Assembly: GCA_023433405.1 (NCBI GenBank)
Contig: JAEZCT010000067.1
Span: forward strand, 14,109 to 78,108
Direction: 5' to 3'
DNA from: Bacillota bacterium
GTDB taxonomy: Bacteria; Bacillota; Clostridia; Oscillospirales; Ruminococcaceae
Length of the DNA: 64,000 nt
The first letter of the stretch is position 1. Every line of letters begins with the position of its first letter. The notes beneath the pieces are model-generated. The model ran no database searches. It saw only the letters and a program-made list of their open reading frames with translations, and was not told the DNA's origin. Below are positions 48,147 to 57,251 of the stretch, in pieces. A program made the translations under genes and the position numbers.

Positions 48147-49871
48147 TTATTCCATATAGCCGCCCTTCATGGGGGAAACCGCATGCTGTGAGTACAGGCG
48201 CAAAACGCCCTTTTGGTAGCGGTTGCGGCGGGGCTGCCACGCGGCGGCGCGGCGAGCCAGAATGTCCTCCATCTCCTTGGGGGTGCGGGGCTCACCTTTT
48301 ACGCCCACAATGGAGAGGGTGCGGGTGTCAATATCCAGCAGAATCAGGTCCTCCTCCTCCACAAGGGCAATGGGACCTCCCTCCGCCGCTTCTGGGGAAA
48401 CGTGACCGATAACCGGCCCGCGGGATGCGCCGGAAAAGCGCCCGTCGGTAATCAGTGCGACCGAGGCGGCAAGCTCGGGGTCGGAGCAGATGGCCTCGCC
48501 GGTGTAAAACATCTCGGGCATACCGCTGCCCTTTGGTCCTTCGTAGCGGATAAATACCGCCTCGCCGGGCTGGATGCGCTTGTTTAGAATAGCCTCCAAC
48601 GCGTCCTCCTCACAGTCAAAGGGGCGCGCCCGAAGGGTAACCCGAAACATATCCTTGGGTACGGCGGAATGCTTGACCACCGCCCCGTCGGGGGCAAGGT
48701 TGCCGTAAAGGATGCCAATGGTGCCGTCTTTGCCAATGGGGTTATCAAAGGTGCGAATAATATCGGTACGGTGAAAACCGGTTTTGGCAAGTAATTGGTC
48801 GCATTGCTCGTAATAGCCGCCGTGCTTTAAATCCTCCAGGTTTTCGCCCAGCGTCTTGCCCGTGACGGTTAAAGCGTCAAGGTGCAGCATCGACTTTATC
48901 TCCTCCATCACCCGCGGCACACCGCCGGCGTAATAGAAGTATTGGGCGGGGAACCGTCCGGCAGGCCGGATATCCAAGAGATAATGGGCGCCCCGGTGCT
49001 TTTGGTCAAAGGTCTTGCCGTCTATCTCAATGCCAAATTCATGGGCGATGGCGGGGATATGCAGCAGCGCGTTGGTGGAGCCTGAAATGGCGGCGTGTAC
49101 GATAATTGCGTTTTCAAACGCCTTTTTGGTCACAATATCGCTGGCTCGAATGCCGCTTCGAGCGAGCGCTACGGCCTGCTTGCCCGCCGCATAGGCCGCG
49201 TTAGCAAGCTCGGCGCAGGTTGCGGGCAAAAGGGTGGAGCCGGGCAGCGCGAGACCCAGCGCCTCGCTTAACACCTGCATGGTGGATGCCGTACCCATAA
49301 AAGAGCACGCCCCGCAGGAAGGGCAGGCGTGATGCTTATAATAGGTAAGCTGCTCTTTACTGATATCCCCCCGCTTTTGCATTGCGCTGTACATCCCAAT
49401 CTGTTCCAGCGTCAGCATATCCGGGCCCGCCTCCATGACGCCGCCTGTGACCACAATCGCGGGGATGTTCAGTCTGCCGATGGCCATCAGGTTCGCGGGC
49501 AGCCCCTTATCGCAGCTTGCGATAAAAACCCCCGCGTCAAAGGGGGAGGCGCTGCCGTGAATCTCTATCAAATTGCATATCATCTCCCGGGAGGCGAGAG
49601 AAAAGTTTATACCGTCATGCCCTTGGGCAATTCCGTCGCAGATATCGGTGGCGAAATAGCGGGATGCCTTGCCGTGATGCTCCTCAATGCCCGCTCTCGC
49701 TTTTTCCACAAGCTCCAGCAGGTGGGCGCTGCCCGGGTGGCTGTCGCCAAAGGTGCTCTCGATGAGGATGCTGGGCTTTTCAAGATCCTCCGCCGTCCAA
49801 CCCATGCCCATACGCAGGGGATCCATCTCCGGCGCGATGGCGCGAATTCTTTGGTTTATGAGCTCCGTCAT
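48147..49871 (-). CDS. IlvD/Edd-family dehydratase, probably for a sugar acid
   Basis: This 574-residue protein has the family Fe-S ligands in A-S-C-D-K-G and A-C-P-S-C-G-A-C-S-F-M. It differs strongly from the biosynthetic IlvD at 10010-11683. Its regulator is a FadR-type GntR protein, which suggests a catabolic aldonate or similar hydroxy-acid substrate rather than amino acid synthesis. AGAGGAG lies 7 bases before the ATG. It has its own promoter and putative operator about 200-260 bases upstream. The substrate is inference. Confidence 0.85.
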   Translation of the reverse strand: MTELINQRIRAIAPEMDPLRMGMGWTAEDLEKPSILIESTFGDSHPGSAHLLELVEKARAGIEEHHGKASRYFATDICDGIAQGHDGINFSLASREMICNLIEIHGSASPFDAGVFIASCDKGLPANLMAIGRLNIPAIVVTGGVMEAGPDMLTLEQIGMYSAMQKRGDISKEQLTYYKHHACPSCGACSFMGTASTMQVLSEALGLALPGSTLLPATCAELANAAYAAGKQAVALARSGIRASDIVTKKAFENAIIVHAAISGSTNALLHIPAIAHEFGIEIDGKTFDQKHRGAHYLLDIRPAGRFPAQYFYYAGGVPRVMEEIKSMLHLDALTVTGKTLGENLEDLKHGGYYEQCDQLLAKTGFHRTDIIRTFDNPIGKDGTIGILYGNLAPDGAVVKHSAVPKDMFRVTLRARPFDCEEDALEAILNKRIQPGEAVFIRYEGPKGSGMPEMFYTGEAICSDPELAASVALITDGRFSGASRGPVIGHVSPEAAEGGPIALVEEEDLILLDIDTRTLSIVGVKGEPRTPKEMEDILARRAAAWQPRRNRYQKGVLRLYSQHAVSPMKGGYME

Positions 49872-50072
49872 AGCCTCGCTCCTCTGCGTTTGCTCCGGCC
49901 TCCCGGCTTAAAAAACTGCCCTTTAAACGATTTCTTTATTATATAAAATGCTATGCTTTTACATATTGCTATTTTGAAAGAACAGGGCTTTTGCGTAAAA
50001 AGCCCCGCAAAGGTTATCAGGGCAATTGTTGCAAATGGTCAAATATTTGGAGTGTTCTACAAATAAACACAT
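49872..50072. other. Leader of the dehydratase gene
   Basis: The predicted transcript from about 50097 has a 225-base untranslated leader. It contains a weak hairpin with a five-T tail on the minus strand (about 49990-50025; GCCCT with GGGGC then TTTTT). This could act as a leaky attenuator. No leader peptide was recognised. Confidence 0.35.
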
Positions 50073-50091
50073 AATACGTCATACGTCTAAT
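50073..50091. promoter_or_regulatory. Putative GntR operator, dehydratase site
   Basis: AATACGTCATACGTCTAAT matches the site upstream of the gntR gene at 15 of 19 positions. It lies at about +6 to +24 of the predicted dehydratase transcript, where a repressor would block elongation or initiation. Confidence 0.62.
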
Positions 50092-50103
50092 GTCTTCGGC
50101 TTA

Positions 50104-50132
50104 ATTGTACCGATTTCGCGCACAATTGTCAA
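50104..50132 (-). promoter_or_regulatory. Dehydratase promoter
   Basis: On the minus strand TTGACA (50132-50127), 17 bases, TACAAT (50109-50104). The predicted start is near 50097. Confidence 0.75.
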
Positions 50133-50144
50133 TAGTCGATTGTA

Positions 50145-50246
50145 ATACTATTCTCCGATAAAAGTGTTGATAAAAATCCGCGTCAAAATCCATAAATTAA
50201 GGATTTCGACTTGATTTTTATACACTTTTTAATCGGATAATAGTAT
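50145..50246. repeat. Family B hairpin repeat
   Basis: This 102-bp copy runs from ATACTATTCTCCGATAAAAG to ATCGGATAATAGTAT. It matches the copy at 33883 in nearly all of its left half. It lies just upstream of the dehydratase promoter. Confidence 0.85.
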
Positions 50247-50326
50247 AAATTTTCCGGTACGACAATTTTTCGCCCGCGTTTGTTGCGTTTATATTTTTAA
50301 GCGTGCTTGGCGCGATACGCTTGCGG

Positions 50327-50383
50327 GTAAAAAAAGCAAACCCTTGTGTCAACCGACTGCGTACGCGGCGTTTGACACAAGGG
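50327..50383 (-). terminator. Terminator of the gntR gene
   Basis: A 12-bp perfect stem (50372-50383 with 50341-50352) is followed on the minus strand by TTTGCTTTTTTT. It separates gntR from the dehydratase transcript, so the two genes are independent units. Confidence 0.82.
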
Positions 50384-50486
50384 CGGATGGCAGGGGTATG
50401 CTCATTTCGTTTTAAAAGGCTAAGCAAGCTGCTAAAATTGTATGAAAGACCGCGCGGCTGCAATACGTCCGCACTTACGCGGGGCT

Positions 50487-51248
50487 TTATTTGTCGGGCT
50501 GCCCGGCGGCTTTATCGCAAGTAAGCTCCTGCTTTGCGCACATTTGTATGACACGATCCCGGTTGTAAACCAGGTGCTGCATCATCGCCACCTTGGCCGA
50601 AAGCGGGTCGTGGGCGGCGACGGCCTCCGCCAACCGGCGGTGGGTCTCTATGGTCTCGCGAACCAGCGTGGATTTGGTTACCTCAACCAGCAGGTTAATG
50701 CTGGAGTGAATTACCGGAATCAGGTTTGGCATCACAAGATTGTGGGTAGCCTTCGCGATGCTGGTGTGAAACTGTACGTCCGCATCCATATGGGGTAGAC
50801 CCATGAGCATGTTTTGCTCTACCACACCGCACCACTCCGCAATTAACGCCACATCCTCCTCCTCCGCGCGCTGGGCGGCAAGCTCCGCCACCCAAGGCTC
50901 CAGCGTCATGCGCACCTCAAGCAGGTCGATAATCAGTTTAAATTTATCGGGCATAAAGGCAAAGCCCAGCGGGTCGTCCAGCAGTCCGGGGTTCTTTGCC
51001 ACGAAGGTGCCCCTGCCCCGCTGAATGACCAGAATATTGCGCGCCACCAGCAGCTTTACCGCCTCCCGTACTGTTCCGCGCCCCACGTTCAGGCTTTCGG
51101 CCAGCCTAAATTCATTGGGCAGGCGTTCCCCGGCCGAAAGGTGGCGTTCTATAATCATCTGCGAAATCTGGTTTGCCACCACATCCGCAAGTTGAGCCTC
51201 CCGGTCCTGAATAGAATCAAACGGCAGTTCGTCTTTTGTTTCCTGCAT
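50487..51248 (-). CDS. FadR-family GntR transcriptional regulator
   Basis: The N-terminal winged helix reads G-E-R-L-P-N-E-F-R-L-A-E-S-L-N-V-G-R-G-T-V-R-E-A-V. The C-terminal all-helical FCD domain carries metal-binding residues: an aspartate and histidines in D-A-D-V-Q-F-H and in the later helices. About 253 residues. GGGGGG about 7 bases before the ATG at 51248 sets the start. Family members bind small organic acids. The same 19-bp motif lies in front of this gene and of the dehydratase, so autoregulation plus control of the dehydratase is likely. Confidence 0.92.
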   Translation of the reverse strand: MQETKDELPFDSIQDREAQLADVVANQISQMIIERHLSAGERLPNEFRLAESLNVGRGTVREAVKLLVARNILVIQRGRGTFVAKNPGLLDDPLGFAFMPDKFKLIIDLLEVRMTLEPWVAELAAQRAEEEDVALIAEWCGVVEQNMLMGLPHMDADVQFHTSIAKATHNLVMPNLIPVIHSSINLLVEVTKSTLVRETIETHRRLAEAVAAHDPLSAKVAMMQHLVYNRDRVIQMCAKQELTCDKAAGQPDK

Positions 51249-51263
51249 GACAGTACCCCCCAC

Positions 51264-51282
51264 AATACGTCGGATGTCTTAT
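51264..51282. promoter_or_regulatory. Putative GntR operator, autoregulatory site
   Basis: AATACGTCGGATGTCTTAT shares 15 of 19 positions with 50073-50091, in the same orientation. It starts about two bases downstream of the predicted gntR transcription start. Confidence 0.62.
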
Positions 51283-51290
51283 TAGGTTTT

Positions 51291-51320
51291 AGTATACTCG
51301 TTAATCGAAGAATTAGTCAA
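51291..51320 (-). promoter_or_regulatory. gntR promoter
   Basis: On the minus strand TTGACT (51320-51315), 18 bases, TATACT (51296-51291). The predicted start is near 51284. Confidence 0.72.
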
Positions 51321-51824
51321 TACATGGTGTTTGCAATCGGGCAATCTCAGCGCCCCACAGAGCTTAAAGATTGCCTGCAGAAAGCAAGCGAATGCCAGAG
51401 CGCAAGTCAAAAAGCTAACGGAAAAAGCCACCTGCGACTGTCGATTTCTAACGGATTCGGGCGAATTTATAGAGTCAATGGATAAGGAATGAGAAAAATC
51501 ATGTTCAAATTTGTTCAAGTGTATAAATTTAAAAAACCTATATTAAATTAATGCGAAAATATGCTAAAATATATGAGAAAGTGTGGAACCGTCAAAGTAA
51601 AGGGCTGCAAACTTGCGGCAACTTGACCCATAACACAACAGAATAAACCGTAATGAGTTACATGCGTTTTACTGCAATTAAAGTGAGAGGCGCGCACCCG
51701 TGTTCCGGGGGTTTGCTGCCTTGCTATTAAATCGTCCGTCTGTACCGATGGCCTGGTTTTCTTATTATAATTAAAACGCGATACGCTCGTTTCCGACAAA
51801 ACTAGCAGGAAAGGTGTATGCAGG
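51321..51824. other. Gap between gntR and the phosphodiesterase gene
   Basis: About 500 bases with no supported gene. A direct repeat GTTCAA-ATTT-GTTCAA occurs at about 51502-51517 in an AT-rich stretch. The phosphodiesterase promoter is probably here but was not identified with confidence. Confidence 0.4.
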
Positions 51825-53594
51825 ATGCAGCAGGACAATTCTTCTTTTCAACACCAAGATTTCGTTACCTTGTTAAAAAGCCATCTTAGCAGCGAACAGG
51901 CTGCCGGCTGCCGATTGAACGAGAACTATCACAGTCAGTATTCTGCCCTTTTGGGTACCCTCAAGGAGGGTCTTTTTGAGTGGAATATCCAAACCGACGA
52001 GCTGGTATGCACCCAACGGATGCTTGATATTATGGATATCGGCGCGGGAACGCATTCGCTAAAGAATTTTGTGAAGAATCGCGTAATCCCGGAGGATTCC
52101 AAGGTTTGCGAAGACACGATTCAGGATATTTTAACAAACCCAAGAGTATGCGATTTTGCCCAGCGCATCCGGGTAAAAACCCCACTGGGCGCCAATAAAG
52201 CCCTGCATGTGCAGTGCCGCGTTATTCGCGGCGATACCGGTAAAGCGAGCTATATGATTGGCAGCGTGCTGGATGTGGAGGAGCAGGAGAAACGGGACCC
52301 CGCCTTCCCGGTTATTATTTGCGATGAGCTGACCGGCATGGCGACAAAGCACGCCCTATCCCGCCGGCTCAGTGAGGATATTCGCAGCGGCGGCATCCGC
52401 AGCGCCGCCGTTATTGTCATAGACCTTGATAACCTCAAGGGCATTAACGACACCCTGGACCATTATGTGGGCGATATGGTTATTACAAAAATCGGCGGTA
52501 CCCTTATTCGCACCGCCGAGAAAATAGGGCTTGCGGTAAGGCTTAATAACGATGAATTTGCCATCTACCTGCCGGGCGCTGGGGTGGATGAGGCCGTAGA
52601 GTTCTCCCGGATGCTTAAAAATGAGATTAAGCAGCCCATGCAGGTGGGCAACCTGACCTTGTGCGTAACCGCGAGCCTTGGAATCTCCATGTACCCCGAC
52701 CATGCGCAAACCGATAAGGCGCTGCTGCGTTACGCCGATATTGCCATGCAGCACGCAAAAACCATAGGCAAAGACACCGTGACGGTTTTTGATTACTCCA
52801 TGTTCGAACGCATACTGCGTCATGAGACGGTGGCGCGAGCCATCCGGCATGGGCTTGAGCATAACGAGTTTTCGGTATATTATCAGCCGCAGTACAGCAC
52901 CATGACGGGTGAGATTGTGGGGTTTGAGGCGCTTTTGCGCTTAAACAGCAGCCTGGTGGGCAATGTATCACCCGCCGAGTTTATCCCCGCCGCGGAGGAA
53001 TCGGGGCATATTCACGACCTTGGGCGCTGGGTGTTTACCGAGGCCTGCAAAACGGCGGCGGAATTTCAGCGCAAGGGCTACCGTTTTGGCAAGATGTCCA
53101 TTAACCTTTCGCTGGTGCAGCTGCAAAAGAAGGCGTTTGCCAGCGAAATAAACACCATTATCCGCGACCTGAACCTTGACCCGACCTCCATAGAGCTTGA
53201 GGTTACCGAGAGCCAGCTCGTAGATTTTATTGACGGTGAGTCGGAGATTGTTAAAAACATGGAGGCGCTGGGGTTTGACCTTGCCCTTGATGATTTCGGT
53301 TCCGGGTATTCCTCCCTAAACCAGCTTCGCCAGCTTTGGATAAGCACCCTTAAAATTGATAAGAAGTTTATTGACCATATCGCCACCGACCCCAAGGATT
53401 ACGAGATTGTTAAGCTGGTGGTCAACCTTGCCCACTGCCTGCAGCTGTGCGTAGTCGCGGAGGGCGTCGAGACCGCAAGGCAGCTGGAGCTGATTCGCCA
53501 GATTGGCTGCGACAAGGTGCAGGGCTACTACTACAGCCGTCCCGTACCCAAGACGGAGGCCGAGAGCCTGCTTTTAATGCAGAAGATTGGCTGA
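51825..53594 (+). CDS. c-di-GMP phosphodiesterase with PAS and degenerate GGDEF
   Basis: Order: PAS-like region (about 35-150), GGDEF-like domain (about 160-330) and EAL domain (about 335-585); total 589 residues. The cyclase signature is R-L-N-N-D-E-F, so G-G is lost and the domain is probably regulatory. The EAL domain keeps E-A-L-L-R-L, the D-D-F-G-S-G-Y-S-S-L loop, the catalytic lysine region I-D-K-K-F and Q-G-Y-Y-Y-S-R-P, so it should cleave c-di-GMP. No membrane segment is seen. AGGAAAGG lies 10 bases upstream of the ATG. Confidence 0.92.
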   Translation: MQQDNSSFQHQDFVTLLKSHLSSEQAAGCRLNENYHSQYSALLGTLKEGLFEWNIQTDELVCTQRMLDIMDIGAGTHSLKNFVKNRVIPEDSKVCEDTIQDILTNPRVCDFAQRIRVKTPLGANKALHVQCRVIRGDTGKASYMIGSVLDVEEQEKRDPAFPVIICDELTGMATKHALSRRLSEDIRSGGIRSAAVIVIDLDNLKGINDTLDHYVGDMVITKIGGTLIRTAEKIGLAVRLNNDEFAIYLPGAGVDEAVEFSRMLKNEIKQPMQVGNLTLCVTASLGISMYPDHAQTDKALLRYADIAMQHAKTIGKDTVTVFDYSMFERILRHETVARAIRHGLEHNEFSVYYQPQYSTMTGEIVGFEALLRLNSSLVGNVSPAEFIPAAEESGHIHDLGRWVFTEACKTAAEFQRKGYRFGKMSINLSLVQLQKKAFASEINTIIRDLNLDPTSIELEVTESQLVDFIDGESEIVKNMEALGFDLALDDFGSGYSSLNQLRQLWISTLKIDKKFIDHIATDPKDYEIVKLVVNLAHCLQLCVVAEGVETARQLELIRQIGCDKVQGYYYSRPVPKTEAESLLLMQKIG

Positions 53595-53615
53595 TAACGG
53601 CAAGACACACAAAAA

Positions 53616-53640
53616 AACGGCTCCGCCACGCGGAGCCGTT
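53616..53640. terminator. Bidirectional terminator between phosphodiesterase and methyltransferase genes
   Basis: An 11-bp perfect stem (53616-53626 with 53630-53640) with a three-base loop. On the minus strand it is followed by TTTTTTT, closing the leftward methyltransferase gene; on the plus strand ATAATTT follows. Confidence 0.85.
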
Positions 53641-53730
53641 ATAATTTCACGCTGCTTTTCACTTTACTGTGAACACACTTAAATGGGATATGTATTCGTA
53701 ACAGGGCATTGGTACAAGGGAGGCACTGCG

Positions 53731-55800
53731 CTACTCGTCTTTCTCCGTTGTTCTGTCCTTTTCCACCGCCGGACGTCTGCTTGCCTCGGTGCGAATGAGC
53801 GCCCGCTCCTCCACCGTCAGGCAAAACAAATCCATCACCGCGTTATCCAGTGTTTGAATCAGCGCATAACGGAGGCGCTCCTCCTTCGCGGCTAAGAGCT
53901 CGTCTACCAGTGCGCACATCTTGGCTAATGTCGCTTCGTCCACCTGCGGGATAGGGATATCCTCAATATGACTGCGCAGCACTTTTACCGACTGAAATTT
54001 GTTGGTAAAGTAAAAATGCGCCGCCGAGCTATTGAGCACCGCCAAAATATACTTGATGGGAAGCGTGTCGAACCGGGGAATTAAGATATTGCAGCTGTTA
54101 AGGGAGAGGGTTTGACGGTTATCGTAGGCAAAGCACAGGGACGCCGATACAAACTTATAAATCAGCTTTTCGGGCGCCCGGTAATACTGCTCGGGCGCTA
54201 CCTGCTGGAAGCGCTCGGGGGAAAAGCTTAAAAACCGTTTGGGGGTTTCATAGGTATAGGCGCGAATATCGGTGCCACGCAGCACCGGCTCCATACCCCG
54301 GTACCGGCGGGGCTTTAAAAAGCTCTGGTTGTCACCGGTGACAATGCCCAGCGCAAAATCGGCGTGGTCTTTTAAGCGCACCGCGCCGGGTGCGGCGTCT
54401 AGCTTTTCAAGCAGCTCGTGCTCCCGGTCGCCCACCGAGAAGTTGAACACTCCCGGGCGTCCTAAGCGCGACGCGTCAATGCGATAGGGCAGGCCGCCGT
54501 TTTCCACCTCGATATACCCGCCGCCGCCGTGACCCTTGCGCACCGTAACGGTGATGGTAGGGGCATATACCTTATCAAAAATATTGCGCCAGTATTTTAC
54601 CCGCAGCACGTCGCAGTCCTTTGCAACCAGCTCGCGCAGACGGTCGTGCGCCATTACATTTAAAAAGGATTGGGGAAGCACATAGCACACAATCCCGCCC
54701 TGTGCCACCATTTGTATGGCTTTGAGCAAAAATACGGCAAAGGACTCGATATGTACCGGCCCGCTGTTTGCAAACCGTTCCCGAATGCGCTGCTTGTACC
54801 CCTCGTCGTAGGCGCTGCCCCACGGGGGGTTTGAGAGGATAACATCGAAGCTGTCGTTTTCAAAATCAAACAGGCTGTCGGTCACCCGCAGGTTTTGGTA
54901 CAGCACCGCCGGGTTGTTAAGCCGGGCGGTAAGCGTGAGGTTCACCCGCGCAAGACAGATGCTCAAGGGGTCGATATCCGCCGCGAAGAGATGGTTTTTT
55001 ATAAGATGCTCACCATCCACAAGCGGCATATGCGCGGCTATTGCCGCAAAAACGTTCATAAGAAAGTTACCAGTGCCGCAGCAGGGGTCTAAAATGCGCT
55101 TGCCAGCAAGGTCGCCTTGCCGGTCAAGATAAAACACGCAGTCCTCGGCAATGCGTTTGGGGGTATAATACACCCCTTCGGTCTTGCGCTTTGCCATGCT
55201 GCTGATAGACATATACAAAAGCCCGAGAAAATCCTCGTTCTCTATATAGGATAGCTCCTCCCGTAAGGCGGGTGCCGCGCGCAGCACCTCCTGCCGGGTA
55301 GTGGTCTTATCCATCAGGTCGTCAATCAAGGGGCGGTAGGACCCCAAAAAGCCGGGGTCTGCGAGCCAGCGCTCCGCCATAATGCCCTTGCCGGGGGCAA
55401 TCAGCCCTTTGCCGGCGAGCAGCTTCATGGAATACTCGGCTAAAATCAGGCGCATCATCGGCTCGCCGCCGCCAAGCGCGTCAAACTCCGCGATAATGCG
55501 CCGCGCCGTCTCGGTATAATCGCGGCGCGCGACATAGCCTGCGGGCACCACATTGCCGGTGTGCTTTGTTTTGTTGCGCCGCCTGGTCAGCCGGTCGCCG
55601 CCGCCGCTTTCCAGCGTGCGCACCAGCTCGTCCACATCGGCCTTATCAAAGCAAAGCTTGCCCAGCCTGCCCGGACGCGTCGACACCTTAACCGGCTTTA
55701 GCTTGCCGCTTTTCACCCAATTGCGCGCCGTCGCCTGCGAGATTAAAAGTCGCGCGCAGAGCTCCTCCAGGGTGACGATGTTTATGGTCTTCACGCTCAT
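53731..55800 (-). CDS. Orphan N6-adenine DNA methyltransferase with N-terminal HTH
   Basis: A MerR/excisionase-type helix-turn-helix (residues 10-60; S-Q-A-T-A-R-N-W-V-K-S-G-K-L) precedes an Eco57I-type methylase. Motif I is D-P-C-C-G-T-G-N-F and motif IV is S-N-P-P-W. A target-recognition region (about 440-640) completes it (689 residues). No nuclease domain and no restriction subunit gene is present, so it is a solitary epigenetic-type enzyme or a remnant system. Clostridia have such orphan enzymes, for example CamA of C. difficile, which affects sporulation. Equivalence is not shown here. Confidence 0.85.
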   Translation of the reverse strand: MSVKTINIVTLEELCARLLISQATARNWVKSGKLKPVKVSTRPGRLGKLCFDKADVDELVRTLESGGGDRLTRRRNKTKHTGNVVPAGYVARRDYTETARRIIAEFDALGGGEPMMRLILAEYSMKLLAGKGLIAPGKGIMAERWLADPGFLGSYRPLIDDLMDKTTTRQEVLRAAPALREELSYIENEDFLGLLYMSISSMAKRKTEGVYYTPKRIAEDCVFYLDRQGDLAGKRILDPCCGTGNFLMNVFAAIAAHMPLVDGEHLIKNHLFAADIDPLSICLARVNLTLTARLNNPAVLYQNLRVTDSLFDFENDSFDVILSNPPWGSAYDEGYKQRIRERFANSGPVHIESFAVFLLKAIQMVAQGGIVCYVLPQSFLNVMAHDRLRELVAKDCDVLRVKYWRNIFDKVYAPTITVTVRKGHGGGGYIEVENGGLPYRIDASRLGRPGVFNFSVGDREHELLEKLDAAPGAVRLKDHADFALGIVTGDNQSFLKPRRYRGMEPVLRGTDIRAYTYETPKRFLSFSPERFQQVAPEQYYRAPEKLIYKFVSASLCFAYDNRQTLSLNSCNILIPRFDTLPIKYILAVLNSSAAHFYFTNKFQSVKVLRSHIEDIPIPQVDEATLAKMCALVDELLAAKEERLRYALIQTLDNAVMDLFCLTVEERALIRTEASRRPAVEKDRTTEKDE

Positions 55801-55822
55801 TTATAATCCCATCCCGCGTGTA

Positions 55823-55937
55823 ATACTAATCTTTTCAAAAAGAGTAGAATGGCAGATAAAATCCGCGTGAAAACCCATTAACGAAAGTTGTTCACCTAAT
55901 TTTACACACGATACTCTTTTCAATCGGATATTAGTGT
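55823..55937. repeat. Family A hairpin repeat, inverted orientation
   Basis: This begins ATACTAATCTTTTCAAAAAG and ends CGGATATTAGTGT, so the conserved TTTTCACGCGGAT core is on the minus strand. It fills the gap between the HD hydrolase and methyltransferase genes. Confidence 0.8.
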
Positions 55938-55951
55938 AATTTCCTGTTTTG

Positions 55952-56533
55952 CTATTTCCTCACCGCAGAGGTTCCCTGCTCCCGCAGGTAGGTGGATTCT
56001 AGGTCGGCCAGATGCAGCTTCACCGCAAGGGGGTATTTTTCGTAGGCGTTGGATACCCCATAGCCGCCCGCCCGCGCGGTTTCATCAAAGCCGCCCATGT
56101 GCCAGCGAATGGCGATGGCCTCCGCGGTCTTTAGCCGCAAAAAGCGCTCCACCAAAAATACCGACTTCTCCCCGTGACCGTAGGGGAAGGCGTCCTCGAC
56201 AACGTAATAGGGCTTTTGCTCCCATTGCCCGCGCTCGTTTTTCACATTTCGGGTGGCGGTTTTATAAAACTGTGTTTTGCACAGGTCGTGCAACAGCCCG
56301 CAGAGGGCAAAGCTCTCCCGGTTATCCGTAGTCTCGTCAAAGTGCTTTTCCATCATTACCTGGTACACGCTTACGCTGTGCTGTACCAGCCCGCCCTCGC
56401 AGGCGCAATGATACTTAGAGCTTGCGGGGGCTGTAAAAAAGTCGGTATTCTCGAGCCACTTTAACAGCTCCTGTGCGCCGTCACGGGTGACATTGCCGTT
56501 GTAAATATCCAAAAAATCCTGCTTAAATGACAT
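55952..56533 (-). CDS. HD-domain metal-dependent hydrolase
   Basis: The HD signature is spread over V-Q-H-S-V, L-L-H-D-L-C-K and later G-H-G-E-K and R-W-H-M-G-G, typical of small HD phosphohydrolases of about 193 residues. Substrate unknown; nucleotides are usual. ACAGGA precedes the ATG at 56533. It is transcribed in the same direction as, and upstream of, the methyltransferase. Confidence 0.85.
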   Translation of the reverse strand: MSFKQDFLDIYNGNVTRDGAQELLKWLENTDFFTAPASSKYHCACEGGLVQHSVSVYQVMMEKHFDETTDNRESFALCGLLHDLCKTQFYKTATRNVKNERGQWEQKPYYVVEDAFPYGHGEKSVFLVERFLRLKTAEAIAIRWHMGGFDETARAGGYGVSNAYEKYPLAVKLHLADLESTYLREQGTSAVRK

Positions 56534-56757
56534 ATCGGTAATCCTGTTCCGCCGCCCGGCGGCCTTTCTTTGGGGTGCAAAACCATATGCATCCATTATA
56601 GCATAACTGCCCCCCGGTTGCCACCTGAAAAAACAGTGGAGACCGGAGGGCAGAGTATTCGTTTGATAGGAAGCAAGTCCCGCTGCTGGGAGAACTTTTT
56701 ACCAACAAGCCCCCCCTTTTTTAAGGGGATTCGTATGAAAGCCTTACGGTATATGTA

Positions 56758-57210
56758 CTAATGCGCCTGCTTGCTCAGAAGATCGCGGATCTCGGTGAGC
56801 AGCTCCACCTCCTTGGAGGGCTTGGGCGGCGGGGCCTTTTCCTTTTTGCGGCGAAACCGGTTTAAGAGCTTTACCATAAAAAACACCACCAGCGCGATAA
56901 TTAAAAAGTCGATGATGGCTTGAACAAACGCGCCGTAGCGCAGCGCCACCTCGGCCTGCGTCCCCAGCGTATCGGGGAAGATGTAGACAATATCCGAAAA
57001 ATTGATGCCCTTAATGAGGTACCCAATAATAGGGGTGATAACGTCGGCGACCAGCGAGTTGACAATCTTGGTAAACGCGCTGCCGACGATAATGCCTACC
57101 GCCATATCCACAACGTTGCCGCGGGAGATGAACTCCTTAAACTCCCCTACTATCTTTCCGTTTTTTTGAATGGTTTCCTTTACAGCGTTCACATCGGGTA
57201 GCTTTGCCAT
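56758..57210 (-). CDS. mscL: Large-conductance mechanosensitive channel
   Basis: MscL is a pentameric osmotic safety valve. The N-terminal F-K-E-F-I-S-R-G-N-V-V-D-M-A-V-G and V-G-S-A-F-T-K-I-V are typical. It has two helices and a charged C-terminal bundle, with an R-R-K-K-E-K cluster (150 residues). AAGGAC precedes the ATG. Confidence 0.96.
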   Translation of the reverse strand: MAKLPDVNAVKETIQKNGKIVGEFKEFISRGNVVDMAVGIIVGSAFTKIVNSLVADVITPIIGYLIKGINFSDIVYIFPDTLGTQAEVALRYGAFVQAIIDFLIIALVVFFMVKLLNRFRRKKEKAPPPKPSKEVELLTEIRDLLSKQAH

Positions 57211-57251
57211 CGTTAAACAGTCCTTTCTGTCGTTTGCAGTTACAAGCTCGG

